Of a stretch of 64,000 nt of DNA, positions 29,481 to 38,808 are shown one piece after another. The notes below the pieces were generated by a model. The model made no database searches. It was not told the origin of the DNA and worked only from the letters and a program-made list of their open reading frames with translations. The stretch's first letter is position 1, and each line of letters begins with the position of its first letter. The translations under genes were made by a program, and so were the position numbers. The DNA is from Roseiarcus sp963775575 (lineage in GTDB: Bacteria > Pseudomonadota > Alphaproteobacteria > Rhizobiales > Beijerinckiaceae). The stretch is from positions 496,001 to 560,000 of the forward strand of contig CAVZJG010000003.1 in NCBI GenBank assembly GCA_963775575.1, read 5' to 3'.

Positions 29481-30444
29481 ATGTCCAGACATGACCGCAG
29501 CGCCCGTTCCGGCCCCGACCGGACGAGCCTCTACGACGAAATCACCGACAAGATCATCACCGAGTTGGAGGCCGGCCGTGCGCCATGGGTCCAGCCTTGG
29601 GGCACGGCGGCGGCGAAGGCGCCGCTCGCCATGCCCAGGAACGCCTCTACGCACCGCCGCTACTCGGGCATCAATGTGCTGATCCTCTGGGGCGCTGTCG
29701 TCGAACGCTGTTTCTCGGGCCAGAGTTGGTTGACCTTCCGCCAAGCGCTGAGCCTTGGCGGCCACGTGCGCAAGGGTGAGCACGGCACGACCGTCGTCTA
29801 TGCTGATCGCTTCACGCCCGATGACGAACGGCGGCGCGCGGCAGAGACGGGCGAAGAGGCGCAGGCAATCCCGTTCCTGAAGCGCTTCACCGTCTTCAAC
29901 ACAGCACAATGCGAGGGCCTGCCGGACGAGATGGCGGCGGTGGCGCCGCCGGTCGAGACCGGCCTCGTCCTCCCGCAAGCGGAAGCGCTGATCCGGGCGA
30001 CCGGCGTGGATTTCCGAATCGGCGGCGAGAGGGCATTCTACGACCCACGGCATGACTTCGTGCAGGTCCCACCTCCGCAGGCCTATTTCGAGGCGATCAA
30101 CTGGCACAGGACCGCGCTGCATGAACTTGGGCGCACGCAAGTGGAGCAGTCCACCGACTGAACCGCGAACTCTCAGGCTCCTTCGGCACGAAAAAGTATG
30201 CCTTCGAGGAATTGGTCGCCGAAATGAACGCCGCCTTCTGCTGCGCCTCGCTCGGTATCGCGCCAACCGTCCGTCATGCCGACTACATCGCCTCCTGGCT
30301 CGAGTTCTGCGCGAGGACAACCGCGCCGTCGTCCGCGCCGCCTCACAGGCGAGCAAGGCCGCCGACTACATCCTCGGCTTCCTGCCGGAGGATCAGCGGC
30401 CCGCCGCTATGGCCTCCGACAGCGATGAGCGAAAGGCTGCATGA
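29481..30444 (+). pseudogene. ArdC-like anti-restriction protein, frameshifted
   Basis: The N-terminal ssDNA-binding domain is intact (SLYDEITDKIITELEAGRAP, MPRNASTHRRYSGINVLILW). The zincin domain breaks at HELG: two extra bases near 30132-30133 replace the expected HELGHA. The other frame restores HASGAVHRLNRELSGSFGTK and KYAFEELVAEMNAAF. A one-base loss near 30305 then shifts it again before VLREDNRAVVRAASQ. ArdC proteins protect incoming conjugative DNA from restriction. Either the gene is dead or these are sequencing errors; the N-terminal 226-residue product could still be made. Confidence 0.8.
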
Positions 30445-30513
30445 TGCGGCGCCGCCGAAACGTGAAACCGCTCCTGCGTGCTACGCTTTTCCGGCTTTCC
30501 GGGTCTGCGGCCC

Positions 30514-30597
30514 GCGAGAGAGTAAGAGGGCTGCGCCGGTTTCCGTGACGGGTTGGAGGTCGAGAGAGAGTCTCTCGACCGCCCGTCGCGGAGACTA
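30514..30597 (+). promoter_or_regulatory. Hairpin leader L2 upstream of the ParB-like gene
   Basis: CCGTGACGGGTTGGAG leads to a perfect 10-bp stem GGTCGAGAGA (30558-30567) / TCTCTCGACC (30571-30580) with a 3-nt loop. GACGGG (30547-30552) pairs with CCCGTC (30582-30587) around it. About 60 bp align with L1. Confidence 0.7.
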
Positions 30598-30602
30598 CCC
30601 CG

Positions 30603-32726
30603 ATGGCTGCTGCCGTTCAGAAGATCACCTTGTCGTCGTCGCGCGACATTCCCTTCAACAAGCTCATTCTCAGCCAGTCGAACGTCCGGCGTGTGAAGGC
30701 CGGCGTTTCGATCGAAGAGTTGGCCGAGGATATCGCCCGGCGCACGCTCCTGCAGAGCCTCAGCGTCCGGCCGGTGCTCGACGCCAAGGGTCAGGAGACC
30801 GGTATGTTCGAGATTCCGGCCGGCGGCCGTCGCTACCGGGCGCTCGAATTGCTGGTCAAGCAGAAGAGGCTCGCAAAGACCGCCTCGGTCCCTTGCGTCG
30901 TGCGCGAGGGCGGCGTCGCCGAGGAAGACTTTTTGGCCGAGAACGTCCAGCGTGCGCCGCTTCATCCGCTTGACCAGTTCCGCGCTTTCCAGACGCTGCG
31001 TGAGCGAGGCGAGTCCGAGGAGGAGATCGCCGCAGCCTTCTTCGTTGCGGTGAACGTAGTGAAGCAGCGGCTGCGCCTCGCCGCCGTCTCGGAAAAGCTC
31101 CTCGCCATCTATGCCGAAGATGGCATGTCGCTGGACCAGCTCATGGCCTTCGCCGTGACGACCGATCACGCCCGTCAGGAGCAGGTTTGGGACGCGGTCC
31201 AGCGCTCCTACGGCAAGGAGCCCTATCAGATCCGGCGCATGCTGACGGAGCGCACCATTCGGGCCTCCGACAAACGCGCTCTGTTCATCGGCTTCGCCGC
31301 CTATGAGGCGGCCGGCGGCGGCGTCATGCGCGATCTCTTCCAGCAGGACGATGGCGGCTGGCTGGAGAATGTCGCCCTCCTCGACGGCCTGGTCGCCGAA
31401 AAGCTGAAGGCCGAGGCGGCGACCATCGCCGCCGAAGGCTGGAAATGGATCGAGGCAGCCGTCGACTTCCCCTATGGCCACGCCCACCATCTGCGCGAGC
31501 TGGAAGGCGCGACGGCGGACCTCACGGCCGAGGAGCAGGCAACGATCGACGCCTTGAACGCCGAACATGCCAAGCTCGAAGCCGAATACGAAAACGCCGA
31601 CGAGTTGCCTGACGGGGTGGACGAGCGGCTCGGCGAGATCGAGACGGCGCGCGCCGCGTTCGAGGATCGTCGGGTCAGCTATGATCCGGCTGAGATCGCC
31701 CGCGCCGGCGTCTTCGTCAGCATCGACGCAGATGGCAAACTTTCCGTCGATCGCGGTTATGTTCGGCCCGAAGATGAGGCGCCCGTCACAGTGGACGGCG
31801 GCAGCGAAACGGTAGCCGATCGCGGTCTGCCTGAAGGCGTCGAACCGTCCTCCCCCGACGTACACCGCGCCGTCATCACCATCGGGGGCCGGTCCGAGCC
31901 GGAAGAGGACGAGGACGACGTCATCAGACCGCTGCCCGACCGGCTCGTCAGCGAACTGACTGCGCATCGGACGCTGGCGCTGCGCGACGCCGTGGCGAAC
32001 AATCCGCACGTCGCAATGACGGCGCTCCTGCACAAACTCTGCCTCGACACCTTCCAGCCCAGCGCATCTGGCGCCTGCCTGGAAGCCTCGGTCCGGCACG
32101 TCTTCTTCCCCGTCCAGGCGCCGGACCTCAAGGACAGCCCGCCCGCCAAGGCGGTCGCCGAGCGACACGAAGCCTGGAAGGCCGACCTGCCGAAGGACGA
32201 GACCGCGCTCTGGGATTGGCTCGCCGCTCTCGACGAAGCCAGCCGAGGCGCCCTCCTGGCGCATTGCGTGTCGTTCGGCGTCAACGCCCTCTATGAGAAG
32301 GGCGATCGCTATGGCGGCCCGGGCGTCTCCGTCCATGGCGTCCACCGCCGTCTCGCCCAGGCCGATCGGCTCGCGCAGGCGGTCGGGCTCGACATGATGG
32401 AAGCCGGTTGGCGGCCGACGGTCGACAACTATCTCGCGCGCGTCACCAAGCCCCGCATCCTCGAAGCGGTGCGCGAGGCCAAGGGCGAGCAGTCGGCGCA
32501 ACTCATCGGCCACCTCAAGAAGGCCGACATGGCTAAGGAGGCCGAACGGCTGCTCGAGGGCACGGGTTGGCTGCCCGAGCCGCTGCGCCTGGCCGTCAGC
32601 GAGCCGGCGCCCGACGCGCATACCGATGAGGTAGAGGCGCTGCCGGAGTTCCTCGCGGGCGACGACGATGCGGCCTCTGCCGAGGAGGCAGACGAGCCAC
32701 AGCCACGCGCCGTCGCCGCCGAGTGA
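30603..32726 (+). CDS. ParB/RepB-family protein of the island
   Basis: A 707-residue protein, MAAAVQKITLSSSRDIPFNK. The N-terminal ParB/sulfiredoxin domain shows PAGGRRYRALELL (CTP-binding arginines) and ENVQRAPLHPLDQF. A helix-turn-helix region (EEEIAAAFFVAVNVVKQRLR) follows, then a long acidic C-terminal extension absent from chromosomal ParB (about 300 residues). Such large ParB-like proteins are regular members of rhizobial island backbones, and their exact role is unknown. Hairpin leader L2 precedes it. It has no ParA directly beside it; the parA is at 46588. Confidence 0.87.
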   Translation: MAAAVQKITLSSSRDIPFNKLILSQSNVRRVKAGVSIEELAEDIARRTLLQSLSVRPVLDAKGQETGMFEIPAGGRRYRALELLVKQKRLAKTASVPCVVREGGVAEEDFLAENVQRAPLHPLDQFRAFQTLRERGESEEEIAAAFFVAVNVVKQRLRLAAVSEKLLAIYAEDGMSLDQLMAFAVTTDHARQEQVWDAVQRSYGKEPYQIRRMLTERTIRASDKRALFIGFAAYEAAGGGVMRDLFQQDDGGWLENVALLDGLVAEKLKAEAATIAAEGWKWIEAAVDFPYGHAHHLRELEGATADLTAEEQATIDALNAEHAKLEAEYENADELPDGVDERLGEIETARAAFEDRRVSYDPAEIARAGVFVSIDADGKLSVDRGYVRPEDEAPVTVDGGSETVADRGLPEGVEPSSPDVHRAVITIGGRSEPEEDEDDVIRPLPDRLVSELTAHRTLALRDAVANNPHVAMTALLHKLCLDTFQPSASGACLEASVRHVFFPVQAPDLKDSPPAKAVAERHEAWKADLPKDETALWDWLAALDEASRGALLAHCVSFGVNALYEKGDRYGGPGVSVHGVHRRLAQADRLAQAVGLDMMEAGWRPTVDNYLARVTKPRILEAVREAKGEQSAQLIGHLKKADMAKEAERLLEGTGWLPEPLRLAVSEPAPDAHTDEVEALPEFLAGDDDAASAEEADEPQPRAVAAE

Positions 32727-32858
32727 TGCCGGGAGCGGGGCGGCTTCAACCGCCCCGCTTCCTTCTCGACCTCCCGTTCCACCCGACAGCCCGGCCATCT
32801 CCAGGCGATTGCTTGCAATCGTCCGCGCGCCGGGCTTTCGCCTTCCTGGAGAAACCAC

Positions 32859-33620
32859 GTGGCCGACTACTTCTCTCCCACTGTCATTCAGCAGACGATA
32901 CCGAACGCGGATATCACGCCGTTGGAACGTCTCCTGCTCACCCGAATCTTCAGCGCCGAACCCGACGGTGACGGATTGTATTTCTTTGCCGACGAGCGTC
33001 CGGCTGACATGATTTCGGTGAGTCACGCCGAACTCGAGGCCGCGCTCGCCGGGTCCGCATTGGCCGACAGCGAAGTGAACGCCCATGTCGCGGGGCAGTT
33101 CGCGAAGGCGCGCACAGACGCCGACGAGATCGAACTCGATCTCAGCGGCATGTCCTGGGAGTTCATCCTGCAGGACATCGTGCGCCGATCGTCCACGCTC
33201 CGCTACGTCACCGCGATCACGTCCTTCACTTGTTCGAAGATGCGGCCGGACGGCTTCGGCGGCATGGCGGTGCTGATCACGGCGGACGCGATCAAGGGCA
33301 AGTCGACCAGCGACATCCTGGAAGACTTCCTCTCGCAGATGGAAGACGACAGCCCCGCGCACCAAACGCATGTTCTCCTCGACCTTCGCGAGCACGCAGT
33401 CAGAGAACAGATCGGCCAGGTAATCGAAACCGACCCGACGCTTACTCGGCTGACGGCCGAGGCCATCAGCGACGCCGACATCCATGCGGCATGCATTGCC
33501 ATAGCGGCGCAGAGCGAGCTGTCGGAGGAACGCGGCGCTGCCGAGTTTCGCGCCGCGCTCGCAGCGATCGGAGAAGCGGAGCGCCGACAGGCCGTGCGCG
33601 GCATAGGAGGCGCGCGATGA
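32859..33620 (+). CDS. Island backbone protein of unknown function
   Basis: A 253-residue protein starting at GTG 32859 (MADYFSPTVIQQTIPNADIT). No enzymatic motif recognised. The central LDLSGMSWEFILQDIVRRSS stretch is amphipathic, and the C-terminus is Glu/Ala-rich. It is placed between the ParB-like gene and the DUF6117-like gene, with its stop overlapping the next ATG, so it is part of that operon. Confidence 0.75.
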   Translation: MADYFSPTVIQQTIPNADITPLERLLLTRIFSAEPDGDGLYFFADERPADMISVSHAELEAALAGSALADSEVNAHVAGQFAKARTDADEIELDLSGMSWEFILQDIVRRSSTLRYVTAITSFTCSKMRPDGFGGMAVLITADAIKGKSTSDILEDFLSQMEDDSPAHQTHVLLDLREHAVREQIGQVIETDPTLTRLTAEAISDADIHAACIAIAAQSELSEERGAAEFRAALAAIGEAERRQAVRGIGGAR

Positions 33621-33847
33621 GCATCCCCGACCACGCTCGCGCGAATTTCCAGACGCTGTTGCGCGCCGCGGCCTCCGGCGATCTCGCGCTCATGGAATGC
33701 AGCGACGGCGCGACGGGCGAGCCCCGTTACGTCATCTGCGCGGTGGGCCGCGACGGCGCGGATTTCGTGTTCGCGCCTTTCGGCCATCTCGCCGACGGCA
33801 ACCCCTACGACGCCTATCTGCCGCCCTCCGAAACCCTGCCGGGATGA
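33617..33847 (+). CDS. DUF6117-like small island protein
   Basis: A 76-residue protein, MSIPDHARANFQTLLRAAAS, with DLALMECSDGATGEPRYVIC and FGHLADGNPYDAYLPP. I recognise this as the small conserved island protein usually named DUF6117. It overlaps the preceding stop (ATGA). Role unknown. Confidence 0.8.
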   Translation: MSIPDHARANFQTLLRAAASGDLALMECSDGATGEPRYVICAVGRDGADFVFAPFGHLADGNPYDAYLPPSETLPG

Positions 33848-34009
33848 TCCCCAACCTGATCCGTTTGTCGCGGCCTGACTTGTCTGGGCGCGGCGGTTCG
33901 CCGGTCAACGGGCAAGCCGTTCCCGCATCGTCTGGCGCCGATGCGTGACCCGCGAAGCCTGGACCGCGCCCGCTCGCCAGTCCGCCGCGACACGCGGGAT
34001 CAGGAGGCG

Positions 34010-34336
34010 ATGAGCGATATGCAGGGCTCTCAACAAGCATAAGGCGGGCCCGCCGGCGGGGCCGTCACTATCAGCCGCGACGGCAAGTGGGGCAATCCGT
34101 TCCGCATCGGTTCGGACGGCGATCGCGCCGCCGTCATCGCGAAACACGCACGCTGGCTTCGCGACCAGCATCATCTGCTGTGCGCGCTCGACGAGCTGCG
34201 CGGCCGCGATCTCGTCTGCTTCTGCGCGCCGCTCGCCTGTCATGGCGATCTGCTGTGGCTCTCCAACGCCACGCGCGACGAGCGGATCGCATGGTGGCGC
34301 GGCCTCGTCGGGCCGAGCCGGTGGGCGTGCGCGTAG
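34010..34336 (+). pseudogene. DUF4326 domain protein, broken at its 5' end
   Basis: The domain is clear from 34064 on (DGKWGNPFRIGSDGDRAAVI, then RGRDLVCFCAPLACHGDLLW). In that frame a TAA (34040-34042) cuts off the start. The expected lead-in LNKHKAGPPAG appears in another frame (34023 onward), and the ATG at 34010 is back in the first frame. Two compensating indels are therefore needed to restore it. Function unknown; DUF4326 proteins are small and nucleic-acid- or nucleotide-linked by context only. Confidence 0.7.
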
Positions 34337-34377
34337 CGCGTCCGCGCACGACCGGCGCCGCAATACCTGCGCCGTGA

Positions 34378-34465
34378 GAGGGAGAGGGCGGCCGGGACGG
34401 ATTTGAGCCGGTAGGATCGAGAGAGAGCGCCCCTCGGCTCGATCCGTCCTCGCTCTCCCGGGGTT
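34378..34465 (+). promoter_or_regulatory. Hairpin leader L3 upstream of the methylase/helicase gene
   Basis: GACGGATTTGAG, then GGATCGAG (34413-34420) pairing with CTCGATCC (34438-34445), then CGTCCTCGCTCTCCCGGG before the ATG. GACGGAT (34396-34402) can also pair with ATCCGTC (34442-34448). It is similar to L1/L2 in order and spacing. Confidence 0.55.
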
Positions 34466-34472
34466 TACCACC

Positions 34473-37400
34473 ATGTTGACATCCTCCGCCACGGCGGCCG
34501 CGTGCGCGGCTGCGCCGTTCTCCGCGATGCCCGCCAGCACGGCCCTTGCCGCCCGCATCGCCGACGCCGCGCGTCTTCTTCTCCCCGATCTCGAACGCGG
34601 CCGCCGCATCGACGCGGCCACGCTTCGCGCCGCGATGGAGCGCGCCTTCGGCGGTTCCGATGCGGAAGGCGCCTGGGACTGGAAGACCGCCTATGACGCC
34701 TGCGAGGCGGCGACGGTGCTCTTTCTTCGCAAGTTCGGCCCGGCCATTCGCTTGCACGCCGCGTCGCCCGCCGCCATGCTGCCGATGCTAGCGAAGATCG
34801 CGGGCCTCCTCCCCACCCATACGCGGCGCTCCGAGGAGAGCCAGGCGCTCCAGCAATTCTCGACGCCGGTCGCCCTCGGCCTCGCGGCGAGCGCCGCCGC
34901 CGCAATCACCTCGGCGGATCGCGTGCTGGAGCCTTCGGCCGGGACCGGCCTGCTCGCGATTCTCGCGGAGCTCGCCGGCGGCGCGCTCGTGCTCAACGAG
35001 CTGGCGGGCGCCCGCGCGGCGCTCCTCGGCCATCTCTTTCCGGGCGTCACGGTCACCCGGTTCGACGCGGCGCAGATCGATGATCATCTCGATGCCGACA
35101 ATACGCCGAGCGTCGTGCTGATGAACCCGCCCTTCTCGGCGATGGCCCATGTCGATCGCCACATGGCGGACGCCACGCTCCGTCACATCAATTCCGCTCT
35201 CGCGCGCCTCGCCGAAGGCGGTCGCCTCGTCGCCATCACCGCGGCGAGCTTCGCGCCGGACAACCCGGTTTGGACCGACGCCTTCGTCCGGCTGCAGCAA
35301 CGCGGCCGCGTGGTGTTCTCGGCCGCGATCGACGGCGCGGTCTACGCCAAGCACGGCACGACCATCGACACGCGGCTGACCGTGATCGACAAACGGCCGG
35401 CCGACGATCCCACGCTCTTCCCGACATCGCCGGGGATCGCGCCTGACGCTGCGACGCTGCTCTCCTGGGTGATGCAGCACATTCCCACGAGGCTGCCGAT
35501 CGCCGCGGCCGTCGCGGTTTCCCCGGTCGCGCGTCCGGCCATTCCCCGGACTGCGCGCGCATACGCCATGCGCCCGTCCTCCATTCCCGCTAGTACGGTA
35601 GAGCCCGAGGCGATCGAGCTCGCCTATGAGACCGTCGACTGGACGCCGGCCGAAGGCGGCGGAATCACCGATGCGCTTTATGAAGAATACGGATTGCAGT
35701 CGATCCGTATTTCCGGCTCTCAGGCGCATCCCACCAGACTGGTGCAGTCAGCGGCGATGGCCTCGGTCGCGCCGCCGAAGCCGAGCTATCGACCGCATCT
35801 CTCAGCGAACATCGTCTCGGGCGGCCTGCTGTCAGACGCGCAGCTCGAATCCATCGTCTATGCCGGCGAGGCCCATTCGGACTTCCTCGCGGGATCGTGG
35901 ATGGTGGACGCTGCCTTCGATGTCGTATCCGCCGCACGGGAAGACGCCGAGAACGCCTTCCGCTTCCGCCGCGGCTGGTTCCTCGGCGACGGCGCCGGCG
36001 CCGGCAAGGGCCGCCAGGTCGCCGGCATCTTGCTTGATAATTGGCTGAAGAGCCGTCGCCGCGCCGTCTGGGTGTCGAAGTCGGACAAGCTGATCGAGGA
36101 CGCCCAGCGCGATTGGTCGGCGCTCGGCATGGAACGCTTGCTGGTGACGCCGCTGTCGCGCTTCCGTCAGGGCACGCCGATCCGTCTGACGGAGGGCATC
36201 CTATTTGCGACCTACGCCACGCTACGGTCCGACGAACGCGGCGAGAAGGCTTCCCGCGTGAAGCAGATCGTCGAATGGTTGGGCTCCGATTTCGACGGAG
36301 TGATCATTTTCGACGAGAGCCACGCCATGCAGAACGCCGTCGGCGGCAAGGGCGAGCGCGGCGACCAAGCGGCATCGCAGCAGGGCCGCGCCGGACTTCG
36401 CCTCCAGCACGCGCTGCCGAACGCGCGCGTCGTCTACGTCTCCGCGACCGGCGCCACCACCGTTCACAATCTCGCCTACGCCCAGCGTCTCGGCCTCTGG
36501 GGCGGCGAAGATTTCCCCTTCGCCACCCGCGCCGAGTTCGTCGAAGCCATCGAGGCGGGCGGCGTCGCGGCGATGGAGGTGCTGGCGCGCGACCTCAAGG
36601 CTCTCGGTCTCTATGCCTCGCGCTCCCTCAGCTACGAGGGCGTCGAATACGAGTTGCTCGAGCACCAGCTCACCGACGAGCAGATCCGCATCTACGATGC
36701 CTTTGCCGGGGCGTTCTCGATCATCCACAACAATCTCGCCGCGGCTATGGAGGCCGCGAACATCACCGGCGAGACCGGCACGCTGAACGCGCAGGCGAAG
36801 TCCGCCGCACGCTCCGCCTTCGAGAGCGCCAAGCAGCGCTTCTTCAATCACCTCATCACCGCGATGAAGACGCCCTCGCTGATCCGCTCGATCGAGCGTG
36901 ATCTGGAGGCGGGCCGTGCCGCCGTCATCCAGATCGTCTCCACCGGCGAAGCGCTAATGGAGCGCCGGCTTGCCGAGATCGCGACAGAGGAATGGGGCGA
37001 CGTCCAGGTCGACATCACGCCGAGGGAATACGTTCTCGATTACCTCGCCCATTCCTTCCCGGTGCAGCTCTACGAACCGTTCACCAACTCCGAAGGCAAT
37101 CTCTCGTCTCGGCCGGTCTATCGCGAAGGCCAGCCGGTCGAGTGTCGCGAGGCCGTCGCCCGCCGCGACCGACTGATCGAGAAGCTCGCTTCTCTCGCGC
37201 CCGTTCCCGGCGCGCTCGACCAGATCGTGCAGCGTTTTGGCGCCGACGTCGTCGCCGAGGTGACGGGACGCAGCCGTCGGATCATCCGCAAGGGCGACCG
37301 CCTCATGGTCGAGAACCGCGCCGGTTCGGCCAATCTGGGCGAAACGCAAGCCTTCATGGACGACGTGAAGCGCATCCTCGTCTTCTCCGACGCGGGCGGC

Positions 37401-38807
37401 ACCGGGCGCTCCTACCATGCCGAGCGATCGGCGAAGAACCGGCGGCTGCGCGTCCACTATTTGCTGGAGGCCGGATGGAAGGCCGACGCCGCGATTCAGG
37501 GGCTGGGCCGGACGAACCGCACCAACCAGGCGCAGCCGCCGCTGTTCCGGCCGATCGCGACCAACGTGAAGGCGGAGAAGCGCTTCCTCTCCACCATCGC
37601 CCGCCGTCTCGACACGCTGGGCGCGATCACCCGCGGCCAGCGTCAGACCGGCGGTCAGGGGCTGTTTCGCCCCGAGGACAATCTGGAGAGCCACTATGCG
37701 CGCGACGCCCTGCGCCAGCTCTATCATCTGCTGGTCAAGGGCAAGATCGAGGGTTGCTCGCTCGGGCTGTTCGAGGATACGACCGGGCTGAGGCTCACCG
37801 ACTCGAACGGCATCAAGGACGAACTGCCGCCGATCACGACCTTCCTGAACCGGTTGCTGGCGCTCACCATCGACCTGCAGAACGTGTTGTTCACGGCGTT
37901 CGAGCAATTGCTGACCGCCCGCATCGAAGGCGCGATCGCCAGCGGCGCCTATGACGTCGGGCTGGAGACGCTGCGGGCCGAGAGCTTCATCGTCACCGAC
38001 AGGCGCACGATCTATTCCCATCCCGGCACGGGCGCTGAGACCCGGCTGCTCACCGTCACGCAGCGCGAGCGCAACCGGCCGGTGACGCTCGTTGAGGCCC
38101 TGGATCGTCGCTCCGACCGCCGCGCCGTGTTGGTGATCAATGAGCGCTCTGGCCGGACGGCCGTGCAGGTCCCCGCGCCCAGCCTCATGCTCGACGACGG
38201 CGAGATCGAACGGCGCGTGCGGCTCATCCGTCCGATGGAAGCGCACAACGTCCCGCTGAAGATGATGGCGGAAAGTCATTGGGTCGAGGCTGACCGCGAG
38301 GCTTTCGCCGCCGCGTGGCAAGCAGAGCTTGCCGACGTGCCGGAGTTCACGGACAGCACGATCCACATCGTCGCCGGGCTGCTGTTGCCGATCTGGAAAC
38401 GACTGCCAAACGAAGGCGCGCGGGTTTACCGGCTCCAGACAGATTCCGGCGAACGCATCATCGGCCGCAGGGTCTCGCCCGCGTGGGCCGCGGGCGCGGC
38501 AGCGACGGGCGCGCCCGCGTTGACGCCGGACCAGGCGTTCGCCGCGCTGATGGACGGTGGCGCCATCCTCAACCTCGCCGAAGGACTTCAGCTCCGCTGC
38601 GTCCGCGTCATGGGCGCGAGCCGCATCGAATTGTCGGGCTTCACCGACGCGATGCGCGATCGGCTGCGCGCCGATGGCCTCTTCCATGAGATCATCTCAT
38701 GGAAGCTTCGGATGTTCGTTCCGACCGACGCCAGCGGCGTCGCCATCCTGGCGAAGCTGCTGGAGCGCTACGCAATCGAGCGCGTCGCGGACCGCGGGGC
38801 CGCCTGA
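34473..38807 (+). CDS. Methyltransferase-strawberry notch helicase fusion
   Basis: A 1444-residue protein, MLTSSATAAACAAAPFSAMP. The N-terminal part is an N6-adenine-type methyltransferase (LEPSAGTGLLAILAEL, VVLMNPPFSAM). The middle is a strawberry-notch-type SF2 helicase: Walker A GDGAGAGKGRQVAG, IIFDESHAMQNA, then VSATGATTVHNLAYAQRLGL. The C-terminal region has the SNO domain (RILVFSDAGGTGRSYHAERS, GLGRTNRTNQAQPP). Phage P1 DarB has a comparable methylase-helicase make-up and shields DNA from type I restriction, so an anti-restriction role is plausible inference. The frame is intact. It follows leader L3. Confidence 0.88.
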   Translation: MLTSSATAAACAAAPFSAMPASTALAARIADAARLLLPDLERGRRIDAATLRAAMERAFGGSDAEGAWDWKTAYDACEAATVLFLRKFGPAIRLHAASPAAMLPMLAKIAGLLPTHTRRSEESQALQQFSTPVALGLAASAAAAITSADRVLEPSAGTGLLAILAELAGGALVLNELAGARAALLGHLFPGVTVTRFDAAQIDDHLDADNTPSVVLMNPPFSAMAHVDRHMADATLRHINSALARLAEGGRLVAITAASFAPDNPVWTDAFVRLQQRGRVVFSAAIDGAVYAKHGTTIDTRLTVIDKRPADDPTLFPTSPGIAPDAATLLSWVMQHIPTRLPIAAAVAVSPVARPAIPRTARAYAMRPSSIPASTVEPEAIELAYETVDWTPAEGGGITDALYEEYGLQSIRISGSQAHPTRLVQSAAMASVAPPKPSYRPHLSANIVSGGLLSDAQLESIVYAGEAHSDFLAGSWMVDAAFDVVSAAREDAENAFRFRRGWFLGDGAGAGKGRQVAGILLDNWLKSRRRAVWVSKSDKLIEDAQRDWSALGMERLLVTPLSRFRQGTPIRLTEGILFATYATLRSDERGEKASRVKQIVEWLGSDFDGVIIFDESHAMQNAVGGKGERGDQAASQQGRAGLRLQHALPNARVVYVSATGATTVHNLAYAQRLGLWGGEDFPFATRAEFVEAIEAGGVAAMEVLARDLKALGLYASRSLSYEGVEYELLEHQLTDEQIRIYDAFAGAFSIIHNNLAAAMEAANITGETGTLNAQAKSAARSAFESAKQRFFNHLITAMKTPSLIRSIERDLEAGRAAVIQIVSTGEALMERRLAEIATEEWGDVQVDITPREYVLDYLAHSFPVQLYEPFTNSEGNLSSRPVYREGQPVECREAVARRDRLIEKLASLAPVPGALDQIVQRFGADVVAEVTGRSRRIIRKGDRLMVENRAGSANLGETQAFMDDVKRILVFSDAGGTGRSYHAERSAKNRRLRVHYLLEAGWKADAAIQGLGRTNRTNQAQPPLFRPIATNVKAEKRFLSTIARRLDTLGAITRGQRQTGGQGLFRPEDNLESHYARDALRQLYHLLVKGKIEGCSLGLFEDTTGLRLTDSNGIKDELPPITTFLNRLLALTIDLQNVLFTAFEQLLTARIEGAIASGAYDVGLETLRAESFIVTDRRTIYSHPGTGAETRLLTVTQRERNRPVTLVEALDRRSDRRAVLVINERSGRTAVQVPAPSLMLDDGEIERRVRLIRPMEAHNVPLKMMAESHWVEADREAFAAAWQAELADVPEFTDSTIHIVAGLLLPIWKRLPNEGARVYRLQTDSGERIIGRRVSPAWAAGAAATGAPALTPDQAFAALMDGGAILNLAEGLQLRCVRVMGASRIELSGFTDAMRDRLRADGLFHEIISWKLRMFVPTDASGVAILAKLLERYAIERVADRGAA

Positions 38808-38808
38808 G

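Noticed and set aside
30393..33485. 1030-codon open frame on the minus strand opposite the ParB-like gene
   Set aside because: It mirrors the codon bias of the plus-strand genes, crosses three of them, and its translation has no recognisable domain.
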